This document shows positions 8,033 to 16,366 of a stretch of DNA of 64,000 nucleotides, piece by piece; positions within the stretch are counted from its first letter, which is position 1, and the number at the start of each line of letters is the position of its first letter. The position numbers and the translations under genes are program-made. The stretch lies in the NCBI GenBank assembly GCA_045600845.1, contig JAZRYR010000051.1, positions 17,531-81,530 of the forward strand, in the 5' to 3' direction. This DNA comes from RGIG5612 sp045600845. Lineage in GTDB: Bacteria; Bacillota; Clostridia; Lachnospirales; Lachnospiraceae. The notes beneath the pieces are model-generated. The model saw only the letters and a list, made by a program, of their open reading frames with translations, was not told the DNA's origin and made no database searches.

Positions 8033-10693
8033 ATGAAACTGAATTCGGATGAAGTAAAAGAGAAACAGAATAATCTTTCTTCAAAGAAGAAAAAGAAAAA
8101 AGCCAGTCTGGCTGTACGGATTATCCGTTGGATTCTTTTAACGATCCTTTGTATTATCTGTATCGTTGGTTGTTTAGGCTTTGGTATGGTGGTTGGTATT
8201 GCAAAATCCACTCCTTCCCTGGATGATATTACGGTTGCGCCTACCATGTATCCAACAACGATTCTGGATGCTGCAGGAAATGAGATTATCCAGCTTTCTG
8301 CCGCCAGCGCGAAGAGAGCGGAGGCTTCTTTAGATGAAATCCCGGAGGTCTTGAAATGGGCCTTTATCGATCTGGAAGATGAACGTTTCTATGAGCATAA
8401 TGGTATCGACGTAAAGGGTATTGCCCGTTCTGCATACCAGACGCTTTTTGAAGGAAGCACGCAGGGTGGTTCGACCATTACCCAGCAGCTGATTAAAAAT
8501 AATGCTTTTGAAACCGGTGGCTTTGAACGTAGTACCGGCTCCCTTCTTCGTCGTAAGATCCAGGAGCAGATTCTGGCTCTTGGTCTGGAAAAAGAAATGA
8601 CCAAGGACGAAATTCTGATCAACTACCTAAACACCATCAATCTTGGTGGTGGTAACTACGGTGTTAAGATTGCTGCACAGTATTACTTTAATAAAGACAT
8701 CTCACAGTTGTCGGTCGCTGAGTGCGCGGTAATTGCTGCGATTACCCAGAACCCTAGTGCGAATAATCCGGCAAGACATCCGGAAAATAACCGGAAGAGA
8801 ATGGAAACATGCCTGCTGAACATGCGGGATAATGGACATATCACTCAGGCGGAATATGATGAGGCTATGGCAGAGGATGTATATAACGGAGTATCGGAAA
8901 ATGCGATTTCTCATGGAAATTCCTTGTACTCCTACTTTGTTGACTCTCTGGTTGACGCCCTGATTGAAGACCTTCAGAAGAAGGCAGGATATTCTTATGC
9001 ACAGGCTTACAATCTGGTTTATACCGGAGGCCTTACGGTTTATGCTACTCAGGATCCTGTAATTCAGGAAATTGTAGATAGAGAAGTAAACAATGATTAC
9101 AACTATCCGTATGAAAGTACTTATGGCATCAGCTGGGATATGACCATAAAGAGAGCAGACGGAACGAATGAGTTCTTTAACCAGAAATCCATTACCAGAT
9201 ACATGGAAGATGTAGTGGAAAACTACAATTTCTATGATGGTTCGCTGGAAGAATGGACCTATAAGAATGATTATGACACGAAGGAAGAAGCCGATGAGGT
9301 TATTGCCGAATTCAAGGCATATGTTGCAAAGCCAGGGGATGAAATTACCTATGAAAATGTTTTCTATACCCTTCAGCCTCAGGTTTCCTTTACGGTAATG
9401 GATTATACCAATGGTCAGGTAAAAGCGATCTGCGGAGGACGTGGTGAGAAGACCCAGAACCTTACGTTGAACAGGGCGGTAGATACTGCAAGACAGCCAG
9501 GTTCCTGCTTTAAGGTACTGGCAGCTTATGCACCAGCCATGGATGCTGCAGGATACACCTTAGGAACGGCTATTGACGATGCTCCATTCTACTATGGCGG
9601 TGGACGTGCCGTACGTAACTGGTGGGGAGATTCCTACCGAGGTCTGAACACAGTTCGTGATGGTATCCGCGATTCCATGAACGTTCTTGCGGTTAAGACC
9701 ATTTATGATATTGGTACCGATTTAAGTATGCAGTACCTGTTGAACTTTGGATTTACCACACTGGATCCGGTAAATGATGCTGGTCTTGCTACGGCATTAG
9801 GTGGCATTACAAAAGGTATTACAAATCTGGAAATTAACGCAGCTTATGGCGCAATTGCCAATAAGGGCGTATATGTAGAGCCGATTCTCTATACAAAGAT
9901 TGTTGCAATGGACGGAACGGTTATTTTAGATAACCAGCCGGAAACCCGTACGGTTATTAAAGAAAGTACAGCAAGCCTTCTTACCAGCGCCATGATCGAC
10001 GTAGTAACCTCTGGTACTGGTACTCCGGGACAGCTCTGGTCAACGCCTGTTGCAGGAAAGACCGGAACAACATCCGATGATAAAGACCTTTGGTTCTGCG
10101 CATATATTCCAAATGGCCTGGTTGCTTCTGTATGGACCGGTTATGATGATAATTTATCTATCTGGTGGGGCGGTGGCTATCACGAATCATTATGGGCAAC
10201 CATTATGGAACAGGTTGTAGAAGCGAAAGGGCTGGAAGGCGGCTGGTTCGAAATGACCGGTGGCATTTATCAGACGGCAATCTGTAGGAAATCCGGAAAG
10301 CTTCCGAATGACTGCTGCGGAGATGACCCAGGTGGCGGATGTGTAATTTCTGAATACTTCGCTGAAGGTACCGGACCTTCCGGTTCCTGTGATGTGCATA
10401 CAAGGGTTCGTGTATGCGAGACCTCCAAAAAACTTCCTACGGAGTATTGTCCAAAGATTGTGGATCTGGTATGCCGAGTAAGACCTATGGATGTAACCGG
10501 CAGTGAAGCTCAGGGAGCAACTGCAGACAGCGAATATGCTCCTCCAAAAGATAAATGTACGGTCCACACTGCCGAGTGGGAGTCGAAGAGCATAGAAGAG
10601 TCGAAGAGGAAGGAAGAAGAGTCAAAAACGGAAACCGAGAGCGAGTCTGAGTCAGAGACAGAAACCTCAGAAGAAGATACGGAAGAAAAATAA
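8033..10693 (+). CDS. Bifunctional class A penicillin-binding protein (PBP1A type)
   Basis: This membrane-anchored enzyme polymerises lipid II (GT51 transglycosylase) and cross-links peptidoglycan (transpeptidase). It has 886 residues. A lysine-rich cytosolic tail (around 18-23) precedes one membrane helix (about 29-53). The GT51 motif EDERFYEH starts at Glu115 and is followed by GGSTITQQLIKN. The transpeptidase shows SCFK with nucleophile Ser491, RDSMN as the SxN motif, and KTGTT from Lys676. The tail holds nine cysteines with two copies of C-x2-S-x-K-L-P-x3-C, then a Glu/Ser-rich disordered end. The start at 8033 has AGAGGA upstream and lies downstream of the consensus promoter. dapA follows 22 bases later, linking wall synthesis with diaminopimelate supply. 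Confidence 0.95.
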   Translation: MKLNSDEVKEKQNNLSSKKKKKKASLAVRIIRWILLTILCIICIVGCLGFGMVVGIAKSTPSLDDITVAPTMYPTTILDAAGNEIIQLSAASAKRAEASLDEIPEVLKWAFIDLEDERFYEHNGIDVKGIARSAYQTLFEGSTQGGSTITQQLIKNNAFETGGFERSTGSLLRRKIQEQILALGLEKEMTKDEILINYLNTINLGGGNYGVKIAAQYYFNKDISQLSVAECAVIAAITQNPSANNPARHPENNRKRMETCLLNMRDNGHITQAEYDEAMAEDVYNGVSENAISHGNSLYSYFVDSLVDALIEDLQKKAGYSYAQAYNLVYTGGLTVYATQDPVIQEIVDREVNNDYNYPYESTYGISWDMTIKRADGTNEFFNQKSITRYMEDVVENYNFYDGSLEEWTYKNDYDTKEEADEVIAEFKAYVAKPGDEITYENVFYTLQPQVSFTVMDYTNGQVKAICGGRGEKTQNLTLNRAVDTARQPGSCFKVLAAYAPAMDAAGYTLGTAIDDAPFYYGGGRAVRNWWGDSYRGLNTVRDGIRDSMNVLAVKTIYDIGTDLSMQYLLNFGFTTLDPVNDAGLATALGGITKGITNLEINAAYGAIANKGVYVEPILYTKIVAMDGTVILDNQPETRTVIKESTASLLTSAMIDVVTSGTGTPGQLWSTPVAGKTGTTSDDKDLWFCAYIPNGLVASVWTGYDDNLSIWWGGGYHESLWATIMEQVVEAKGLEGGWFEMTGGIYQTAICRKSGKLPNDCCGDDPGGGCVISEYFAEGTGPSGSCDVHTRVRVCETSKKLPTEYCPKIVDLVCRVRPMDVTGSEAQGATADSEYAPPKDKCTVHTAEWESKSIEESKRKEEESKTETESESESETETSEEDTEEK

Positions 10694-10715
10694 TATAAAT
10701 ATCAGGAGGATGGAA

Positions 10716-11615
10716 ATGGCATTATTTAAAGGTGCTGGCGTGGCAATGGTCACACCGATGAAAGAAAACGAAGACATCAATTTTGAAAAGATTGAGGAAT
10801 TAGTTGAATATCATATTGCCAACGGAACCGATGCCCTTATCGTATGCGGTACCACTGGCGAGCCTTCTACTCAGACCGTAGAAGAACATATGGAAGCTGT
10901 CGGCTGTGCGATTCAGGCTGCGAAAAAGAGAATTCCGGTTATTGCCGGCTGTGGTTCCAACAATACCAGAACCGCCGAATATACCAGCAGAAAATGCCAG
11001 GAAATGGGTGCAGATGGTCTGTTAATGGTTACTCCTTATTACAATAAAGCGACCCAGAAAGGTCTGATTGAGCATTTTACAAGACTTGCAAAAGGCGTAG
11101 ACCTTCCGATTATTTTATATAACGTTCCAGGAAGAACTGGCGTAAATATGCTTCCGGAGACAGCGGTTACTTTAGGAAAAACCTGTGAGAACATTGTTGC
11201 GATTAAAGAAGCCAGCGGAAACATTTCTCAGATTGCAAAACTTGCTTCTTTACTTCAGGAGGATCCTTGCCTGGATATTTATTCTGGAAATGATGATCAG
11301 ATTGCTCCGATTATGGCGTTAGGCGGAATCGGTGTTATTTCGGTATTGAGCAATGTTGCTCCTCAGAAAACCCATGACATTGCCGCTGCCTTCCTGAATG
11401 GCAATATGGCAGAGGGCGCAAAACTTCAGTTAGAAGCGATTGAACTGATTGAAGCTTTATTCTGCGAGGTAAACCCTATTCCAGTTAAAACTGCTATGAA
11501 TATGATGGGCTTTGAAGTTGGACCTTTAAGAAGCCCTCTTTGTTTAATGGATCCTAAGAATGAAGAAAGACTCCGTAAAGCACTGGTTAATTACGGAATC
11601 AAACTGGTGAAATAA
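10716..11615 (+). CDS. dapA: 4-hydroxy-tetrahydrodipicolinate synthase
   Basis: DapA condenses pyruvate with aspartate semialdehyde, the first committed step to diaminopimelate and lysine. It has 299 residues and a TIM-barrel fold. GTTGEPST binds the carboxylate, Tyr135 in YNVPGRTG and Lys164 in AIKEASGN form the catalytic site, and Lys164 makes the Schiff base. The ATG at 10710 lies directly on the AGGAGG (10704-10709), so the ATG at 10716, spaced six bases from it, is the better start. dapB follows two bases after the stop. No lysine riboswitch fits in the 22-base gap upstream. Confidence 0.97.
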   Translation: MALFKGAGVAMVTPMKENEDINFEKIEELVEYHIANGTDALIVCGTTGEPSTQTVEEHMEAVGCAIQAAKKRIPVIAGCGSNNTRTAEYTSRKCQEMGADGLLMVTPYYNKATQKGLIEHFTRLAKGVDLPIILYNVPGRTGVNMLPETAVTLGKTCENIVAIKEASGNISQIAKLASLLQEDPCLDIYSGNDDQIAPIMALGGIGVISVLSNVAPQKTHDIAAAFLNGNMAEGAKLQLEAIELIEALFCEVNPIPVKTAMNMMGFEVGPLRSPLCLMDPKNEERLRKALVNYGIKLVK

Positions 11616-11617
11616 TT

Positions 11618-12379
11618 ATGGTAAAAGTACTGATTCATGGATGTAATGGAAGAATGGGCAATATGGTTTCCTCTTTGGCCGCGGATTATCCGGAAATCGA
11701 TATCGTTGCCGGTGTAGACAGACCAGATACAGAAAAAGGTGGAAAATCCTATCCGGTATATGAAAGTTTGAATGACGTGAAAGAGAACGCCGATGTAATT
11801 ATCGACATCTCTACCGCTCCGGCAGTAGATGGCCTTTTAGCCTACATGAAAGAGACGAAAACCGCTGCTGTTATCTGTACCACTGGGTTAAGTGCAGAAC
11901 AGGAAGGCTCAATCAAAGAACTTTCCAAAGAAGTTCCGGTTCTTCGTTCCGGAAATATGTCTATGGGAATCAATACCTTACGGAAAGTATTAAATGACAT
12001 CAGCCTGTCTTTGACAAAGGCCGGCTTTGATGTAGAAATTGTTGAAAAACATCATCATACGAAATTAGATGCTCCAAGCGGAACCGCCATTATGTTGGCA
12101 GATGCGGTAAAAGAGGGTACGAAAGAAGAGTATGATTATGTTTACGGAAGAAGCGACCGAAGAAGCGTACGTCCGAAAAATGAAATTGGTATCAGCTCCG
12201 TAAGAGGTGGAACCATCGTTGGGGAACATGAAGTCATTTTTGCCGGAACGGATGAAATTATTGAAATCAAACACATAGCCCTTTCCAGAGCAGTCTTTGC
12301 CAATGGTGCATTAAACGCAGCCTTGTTCTTAGGTGGAAAAGAGCCTGGACTTTATTCTATGGCGGACGTTATCGGCTGA
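11618..12379 (+). CDS. dapB: 4-hydroxy-tetrahydrodipicolinate reductase
   Basis: DapB reduces the DapA product with NAD(P)H, the second step of the diaminopimelate branch. It has 253 residues. The nucleotide-binding loop is IHGCNGRMGNMV. The catalytic stretch EIVEKHHHTKLDAPSGTA carries the histidine and lysine used for proton transfer and substrate binding. RGGTIVGEHEVIFAG is a further family signature. It is cotranscribed with dapA. Its TGA stop directly abuts the stop of the convergent membrane protein gene, with no terminator between them. Confidence 0.97.
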   Translation: MVKVLIHGCNGRMGNMVSSLAADYPEIDIVAGVDRPDTEKGGKSYPVYESLNDVKENADVIIDISTAPAVDGLLAYMKETKTAAVICTTGLSAEQEGSIKELSKEVPVLRSGNMSMGINTLRKVLNDISLSLTKAGFDVEIVEKHHHTKLDAPSGTAIMLADAVKEGTKEEYDYVYGRSDRRSVRPKNEIGISSVRGGTIVGEHEVIFAGTDEIIEIKHIALSRAVFANGALNAALFLGGKEPGLYSMADVIG

Positions 12380-14344
12380 TTAATTATTAATATTTGTCTT
12401 ATAGAGATTGTAGCGAGAGCCTTCGTAGATCAATTCAAATTGTTTTGGAATTGAGTCTTCATTGGCTTTTACTGTTGGTACACCAATGGCAACATAATCG
12501 ATGTCTAAGAACTTCACATCTTTTAAGAAATGTTCTGCATCAAATGTTTTTTCCGAATACAGGGATTTGTAAAGACGAACTGTCCGGGCGTATTCAAAGT
12601 ACGTCTGATATGCCGGATAATTGTTGGACAGATAAACATAATAAATCTGAGGGATATCCTTGTACTGGCGCAGTTCCAGGGACAAAGTTTTAGGAAGCAG
12701 GACGATGGTATCTATAATTTTTTCTTTTTGTTCCTCTTCCGATGCCTCCGGATTCGAACGTAGAATGTCTTCTTCTATGGCATCGGCAATGCCAATGGTC
12801 GTATTGGATATTTTATATTCATTGGCAACTCTGGCCAATACATCTTCGTCTTTAAAAATAGATGTTCCGGAAAGAAGGAATACTGTACAGATAAAAAGCA
12901 AGAGTAATAATTGCACCGGTTTCTTTTTTGGAAGATCGATGAATGCGGAAAAACCTGCGGAGATAACGATTACCGGTTGGAAAAGCCAGAAAATTCTCCA
13001 ATATACACCAACGCCGGTAACAAATCGTTCCACAAAAGGCATCAGGAGCGGATTTGCAAAAAATACAATCAGAAAGGCGGAGGAAATCAGAAAGAAAAAT
13101 CTCAATGGATTTTTTTGCTGACCGCGGAATCGGATTGCCAGAATAACAATTGCAAGGATGAAAAGTAATGGAACAAAATTCCATCCGTAGAATCGGGTGA
13201 TAATCTCATAAAAGGATTTAGCAAATACGCCGGTGCCCTCGCTTAAGGAGGACAGAGAGCCAGCCTGAATTAAAAGAGCCAGCTTCCAAAAAACAAACGG
13301 TGCAATCCCGGCCGCAGGGATAAAAAGCTTAAAGAATTCTTTCCATTTCCGGATAATGATCAGGAATGCAATGGCATAAGATGCATATAGAACCGGTGCC
13401 AAATAAGTTCCTACTGTTGTCGTAGCCTGACTCGCTAAAAGAATGGTGAACAGAAAGAGGATATTTCTGAGATTGACTTTTTGGGCTTTTACGAGACGAA
13501 TGAAAATATACAGTAATAACGGAAGCAGAATATTTACAAATACTGCCTTCCCCTGCCATATCCGCAAGGTCAGGAAAGCTCCCTGACCGTAAGTCGATGG
13601 TCCGCAGACGAGATTTAACAGAACGGCAAAAAGCATGAAATACGGAGTCTTTCTGCGACTGAATTCCCGTCCGACCAGATATAAAGAAACATAGTGAAGT
13701 GGCACGAAAAGAGCCGGAAGAACACTATGGCAGAGGGCCGCACTGCCAATCTGGAATAATTTCGCCAGAGTTGCGATAAAAACTTCCCAGCTTACGAGTT
13801 GATAAGTCGCCGGAAATACACTGCCTGGCATGCCACTGGAAGGAACAACATCCAGAAGATGGTTCCTGGACAATATGGTGACGCTTTCTGCAATATAAAA
13901 ATTATCATCTACATTATAGGCTGTATACAGGATAATCTGGTAAATCTGCCAGAAAATAAGAAAGAACACAAAAGCCCAGACGATAAAGCTCCACCAGGAT
14001 TTCTGTGCGGTGTTTTTTATGCTTTGGGACAGGTTTTGAAGATCCGTTTTTAACGGTATTCTTTTTTTAAGAAAAGACAATAAAGTGTAGGCAATAAAGA
14101 TGCCGAAAATATCGCAGAGGAATAATGAATAGAGGGTGGAAAAAGGCCAGTCATTGTTATACATAAAGGGCAGACTGGTAATGTGGAACAAGCAAAGAAG
14201 AGTACAAAATCCGGTAAGAATTTTGACTGCAGATCCTTTCTCAACTTTAAAGAGAAGACAAAGAAGATCGCCGGTAATATAGCTGATGCAGACCATAACC
14301 ACCGGGACAACCCATACTAAGCTGCTCCAGAATAAATTATCCAC
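12380..14344 (-). CDS. Polytopic membrane protein, GT-C-like (DUF6077-like)
   Basis: The protein has 654 residues with about 13 hydrophobic helices and a soluble C-terminal 130 residues. The first long extracytoplasmic loop contains YNVDDNFYIAES. An acidic pair there is the usual catalytic signature of GT-C glycosyltransferases that use polyprenyl-phosphate sugars outside the membrane. I recall Lachnospiraceae proteins of this type under DUF6077, unverified. The start is GTG at 14344 with GAGG eight bases upstream; there is no ATG nearby. It is the only minus-strand gene in the polysaccharide region and is divergent from the ACP gene. A glycosyltransferase role is inference from topology and the acidic pair; a polymerase or flippase is not excluded. 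Confidence 0.75.
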   Translation of the reverse strand: MDNLFWSSLVWVVPVVMVCISYITGDLLCLLFKVEKGSAVKILTGFCTLLCLFHITSLPFMYNNDWPFSTLYSLFLCDIFGIFIAYTLLSFLKKRIPLKTDLQNLSQSIKNTAQKSWWSFIVWAFVFFLIFWQIYQIILYTAYNVDDNFYIAESVTILSRNHLLDVVPSSGMPGSVFPATYQLVSWEVFIATLAKLFQIGSAALCHSVLPALFVPLHYVSLYLVGREFSRRKTPYFMLFAVLLNLVCGPSTYGQGAFLTLRIWQGKAVFVNILLPLLLYIFIRLVKAQKVNLRNILFLFTILLASQATTTVGTYLAPVLYASYAIAFLIIIRKWKEFFKLFIPAAGIAPFVFWKLALLIQAGSLSSLSEGTGVFAKSFYEIITRFYGWNFVPLLFILAIVILAIRFRGQQKNPLRFFFLISSAFLIVFFANPLLMPFVERFVTGVGVYWRIFWLFQPVIVISAGFSAFIDLPKKKPVQLLLLLFICTVFLLSGTSIFKDEDVLARVANEYKISNTTIGIADAIEEDILRSNPEASEEEQKEKIIDTIVLLPKTLSLELRQYKDIPQIYYVYLSNNYPAYQTYFEYARTVRLYKSLYSEKTFDAEHFLKDVKFLDIDYVAIGVPTVKANEDSIPKQFELIYEGSRYNLYKTNINN

Positions 14345-14380
14345 TACTTAGACCTCAATTGCGCATAATAAATCAAAATA

Positions 14381-14409
14381 ATTATATCGCATCTCAAATG
14401 TTCCTTCAA
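14381..14409 (-). promoter_or_regulatory. Sigma-A promoter for the minus-strand membrane protein gene
   Basis: Read on the minus strand, TTGAAG (14409-14404), a 17-base spacer, and TATAAT (14386-14381). The expected transcript has a leader of about 30 bases before the GTG at 14344. Confidence 0.65.
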
Positions 14410-14476
14410 TTATTATTATAAATAAAGATAAAAGTCGGTAAAAAGTGCCGAAAAAGTAGTATTTTCGTCCTTTTTA

Positions 14477-14485
14477 TGGTATCCT
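14477..14485 (+). promoter_or_regulatory. Candidate extended -10 promoter for the ACP gene
   Basis: TGGTATCCT at 14477-14485 resembles an extended -10 element (TGn plus TATCCT). No good -35 is seen at the right distance. It lies about 100 bases before the acyl carrier protein gene, in the only sizeable gap at the left of the polysaccharide locus. Nothing else is recognised between 14410 and 14584. Confidence 0.3.
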
Positions 14486-14584
14486 AATCCCAAATGCGCA
14501 GGCGGGCATTTTGTTTCTGACGCAAAAATTAAAAAGTCTGATTTTCAGGATAGAACGACTGCAAAAACGTGTTAGGAGGAAAAA

Positions 14585-14836
14585 ATGGACGAACAGATCA
14601 ACAACCGTTTAAATGAAGTGTTTCAGGAAGTTTTTGATGATGAAGATTTATTTATCGATGATGATACCAATGCAGATTCTATTGATGACTGGGACAGCAT
14701 GGAGCACATCAATCTGGTTGTCGCAGTAGAAGAAGAGTTCGGAATGAAATTCTCCATGGATGAAATCGCTGAGATGCAGAATGTCGGAGATATGGTCGAA
14801 ATCATTAAAGAGCGGGCAACCAATTTAAATCAATAA
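14585..14836 (+). CDS. Acyl carrier protein
   Basis: The protein has 83 residues and is acidic and helical. The phosphopantetheine attachment motif is DSMEH with Ser38, preceded by DSIDDW, as in DltC-like and modular acyl carrier proteins. The conserved helix-III region EFGMKFSMDEIAEM follows. TTAGGAGG lies six bases before the ATG. It is followed by an MBOAT gene and a DHHW protein gene, so it most likely hands an acyl group to the MBOAT rather than serving fatty acid synthesis. No ligase or phosphopantetheinyl transferase gene that could charge it is visible in the window. Confidence 0.93.
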   Translation: MDEQINNRLNEVFQEVFDDEDLFIDDDTNADSIDDWDSMEHINLVVAVEEEFGMKFSMDEIAEMQNVGDMVEIIKERATNLNQ

Positions 14837-14888
14837 GATTTAACAAAAGAGATACAAATTATCTGTAAAGTAAAACGAAAGGCAGACC

Positions 14889-16364
14889 ATGGTTTTTTCC
14901 GGAAACATATTTTTATTTATTTTTCTGCCTCTGACCTTACTGGTGTATTTCAATCCTTTTACAAAGAAATGTAAGGACGGAGGACGAAAATTTAAAAATA
15001 TTGTCTTGCTTGTTGCAAGCCTTGTTTTCTACGCATGGGGAGAGCCGAAGTTTGTATTTCTTATGATGGCTTCCATCGTTTTAAACTGGCTGATCGGACT
15101 CGGACTGGGAAAATACGAAAGATTATCGGTAAGACGATGGCTCTTGGTAGCAGGGCTGCTTCTGGATATCGGACTTTTGTTTGTTTTTAAATATCTGGGG
15201 TTTGCTGCGGGGATTTTCAAAGCAACGATTTCCATCGCCCTGCCTTTGGGAATATCCTTTTATACCTTCCAGATTCTGTCCTATGTGCTGGATGTTTATT
15301 TCAATAAAGACCGGGTGCAGAAGAACCTTCTCCTTTTGGGATTATACATTTCCATGTTCCCGCAGCTGGTTGCAGGACCGATCGTACGGTACAAGGAAGT
15401 TTCGGAAGAACTTTTAAACCGGCAGGAGACCAGTGAAGACATCACCTACGGCGTAAGGAGATTCGTATACGGCCTGGGAAAGAAAGTACTTTTTGCCAAC
15501 TTTTTTGCGATTATTGCAGATTATGCTTTTTTCAGTCCGGGAGCGGATTCGGTGGCGACAGCCTGGCTGGGAATCATCTGCTACAGTTTGCAGATTTACT
15601 ATGTCTTTTCCGGATATTCTGATATGGCTATTGGCTTGGGAAGAATTTTTGGATTCCATTTTCCGGAGAATTTTGATTACCCATACGTGTCCATGTCCTT
15701 TACAGAGTATTGGCGCAGATGGCATATGACCTTGGGCCGGTGGATGAAAGATTATTTGTTCTATCCGCTGCAGAAAAGCAAAGGATTTATCAAAATGGGA
15801 AAATGGTCGAAGAAGACCTTCGGCAAAAAGAAAGGAAAATATCTTCCGACAATTTTATCCCTTTTGGCTCTTTGGCTGGCCATGGGATTCTGGCATGGCG
15901 CAAATTGGAATTTTGTTGTCTGGGGCTTAGTCTTCTTCGTGCTGATGACTTTTGAAAATCTTTCCGGGTTTGGAAAAAAAGCCTTGAAAGCGGCAATGGA
16001 AAAAGGTTTCACATGGATGAAAGTGGTTTATCACATTTATGTAATCTTCTTTCTCCTTCTGGCTTGGGTACTGTTCCGGGCAGAAAATCTGAATGTGGCC
16101 TGGGATTACATCGGAAATATGTTCGGTAAAACCTCTAAGGCTTTTGTAGATGCAGACTTCTGGATTTATTTAAGCAATGGGAAGTTCCTTTTGCCGGCGG
16201 GAATTCTGTTATCCACTCCTTTGGCAAGATGGATCAGTAACAAAGTGACCAAAGAGAAAGTGAAAGATGTGGCCAGAGCGGTAATTCTTTTGGTAATTTT
16301 CGGCTTGTCCGTATTGGCAGTAATATCGGAAAGCTACAATCCGTTTATATATTTTAATTTTTAG
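14889..16364 (+). CDS. MBOAT-family O-acyltransferase (AlgI/PatA/DltB-like)
   Basis: This polytopic enzyme moves an acyl group across the membrane toward an extracytoplasmic acceptor. It has 491 residues and about 11 membrane segments. Family stretches are SFYTFQILSYVLDVYF, WRRWHMTLGRWMKDYLFYPL and MGFWHGANWNFVVWG; His336 in GFWHGANW is the catalytic histidine. It sits between an acyl carrier protein and a DHHW protein, the same layout as AlgI with AlgJ/AlgX or DltB with DltC/DltD. The acceptor is inferred to be the polysaccharide made by the following genes. The acyl donor is unknown; acetyl and amino-acyl are both possible. Confidence 0.93.
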   Translation: MVFSGNIFLFIFLPLTLLVYFNPFTKKCKDGGRKFKNIVLLVASLVFYAWGEPKFVFLMMASIVLNWLIGLGLGKYERLSVRRWLLVAGLLLDIGLLFVFKYLGFAAGIFKATISIALPLGISFYTFQILSYVLDVYFNKDRVQKNLLLLGLYISMFPQLVAGPIVRYKEVSEELLNRQETSEDITYGVRRFVYGLGKKVLFANFFAIIADYAFFSPGADSVATAWLGIICYSLQIYYVFSGYSDMAIGLGRIFGFHFPENFDYPYVSMSFTEYWRRWHMTLGRWMKDYLFYPLQKSKGFIKMGKWSKKTFGKKKGKYLPTILSLLALWLAMGFWHGANWNFVVWGLVFFVLMTFENLSGFGKKALKAAMEKGFTWMKVVYHIYVIFFLLLAWVLFRAENLNVAWDYIGNMFGKTSKAFVDADFWIYLSNGKFLLPAGILLSTPLARWISNKVTKEKVKDVARAVILLVIFGLSVLAVISESYNPFIYFNF

Positions 16365-16366
16365 GA

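Noticed and set aside
10694..10715. Lysine riboswitch before dapA
   Set aside because: Only 22 bases separate the PBP stop and dapA.
12660..13121. Plus-strand 153-codon open frame
   Set aside because: It is antisense to the soluble tail and last helices of the minus-strand membrane protein; no ribosome site or recognisable domain.
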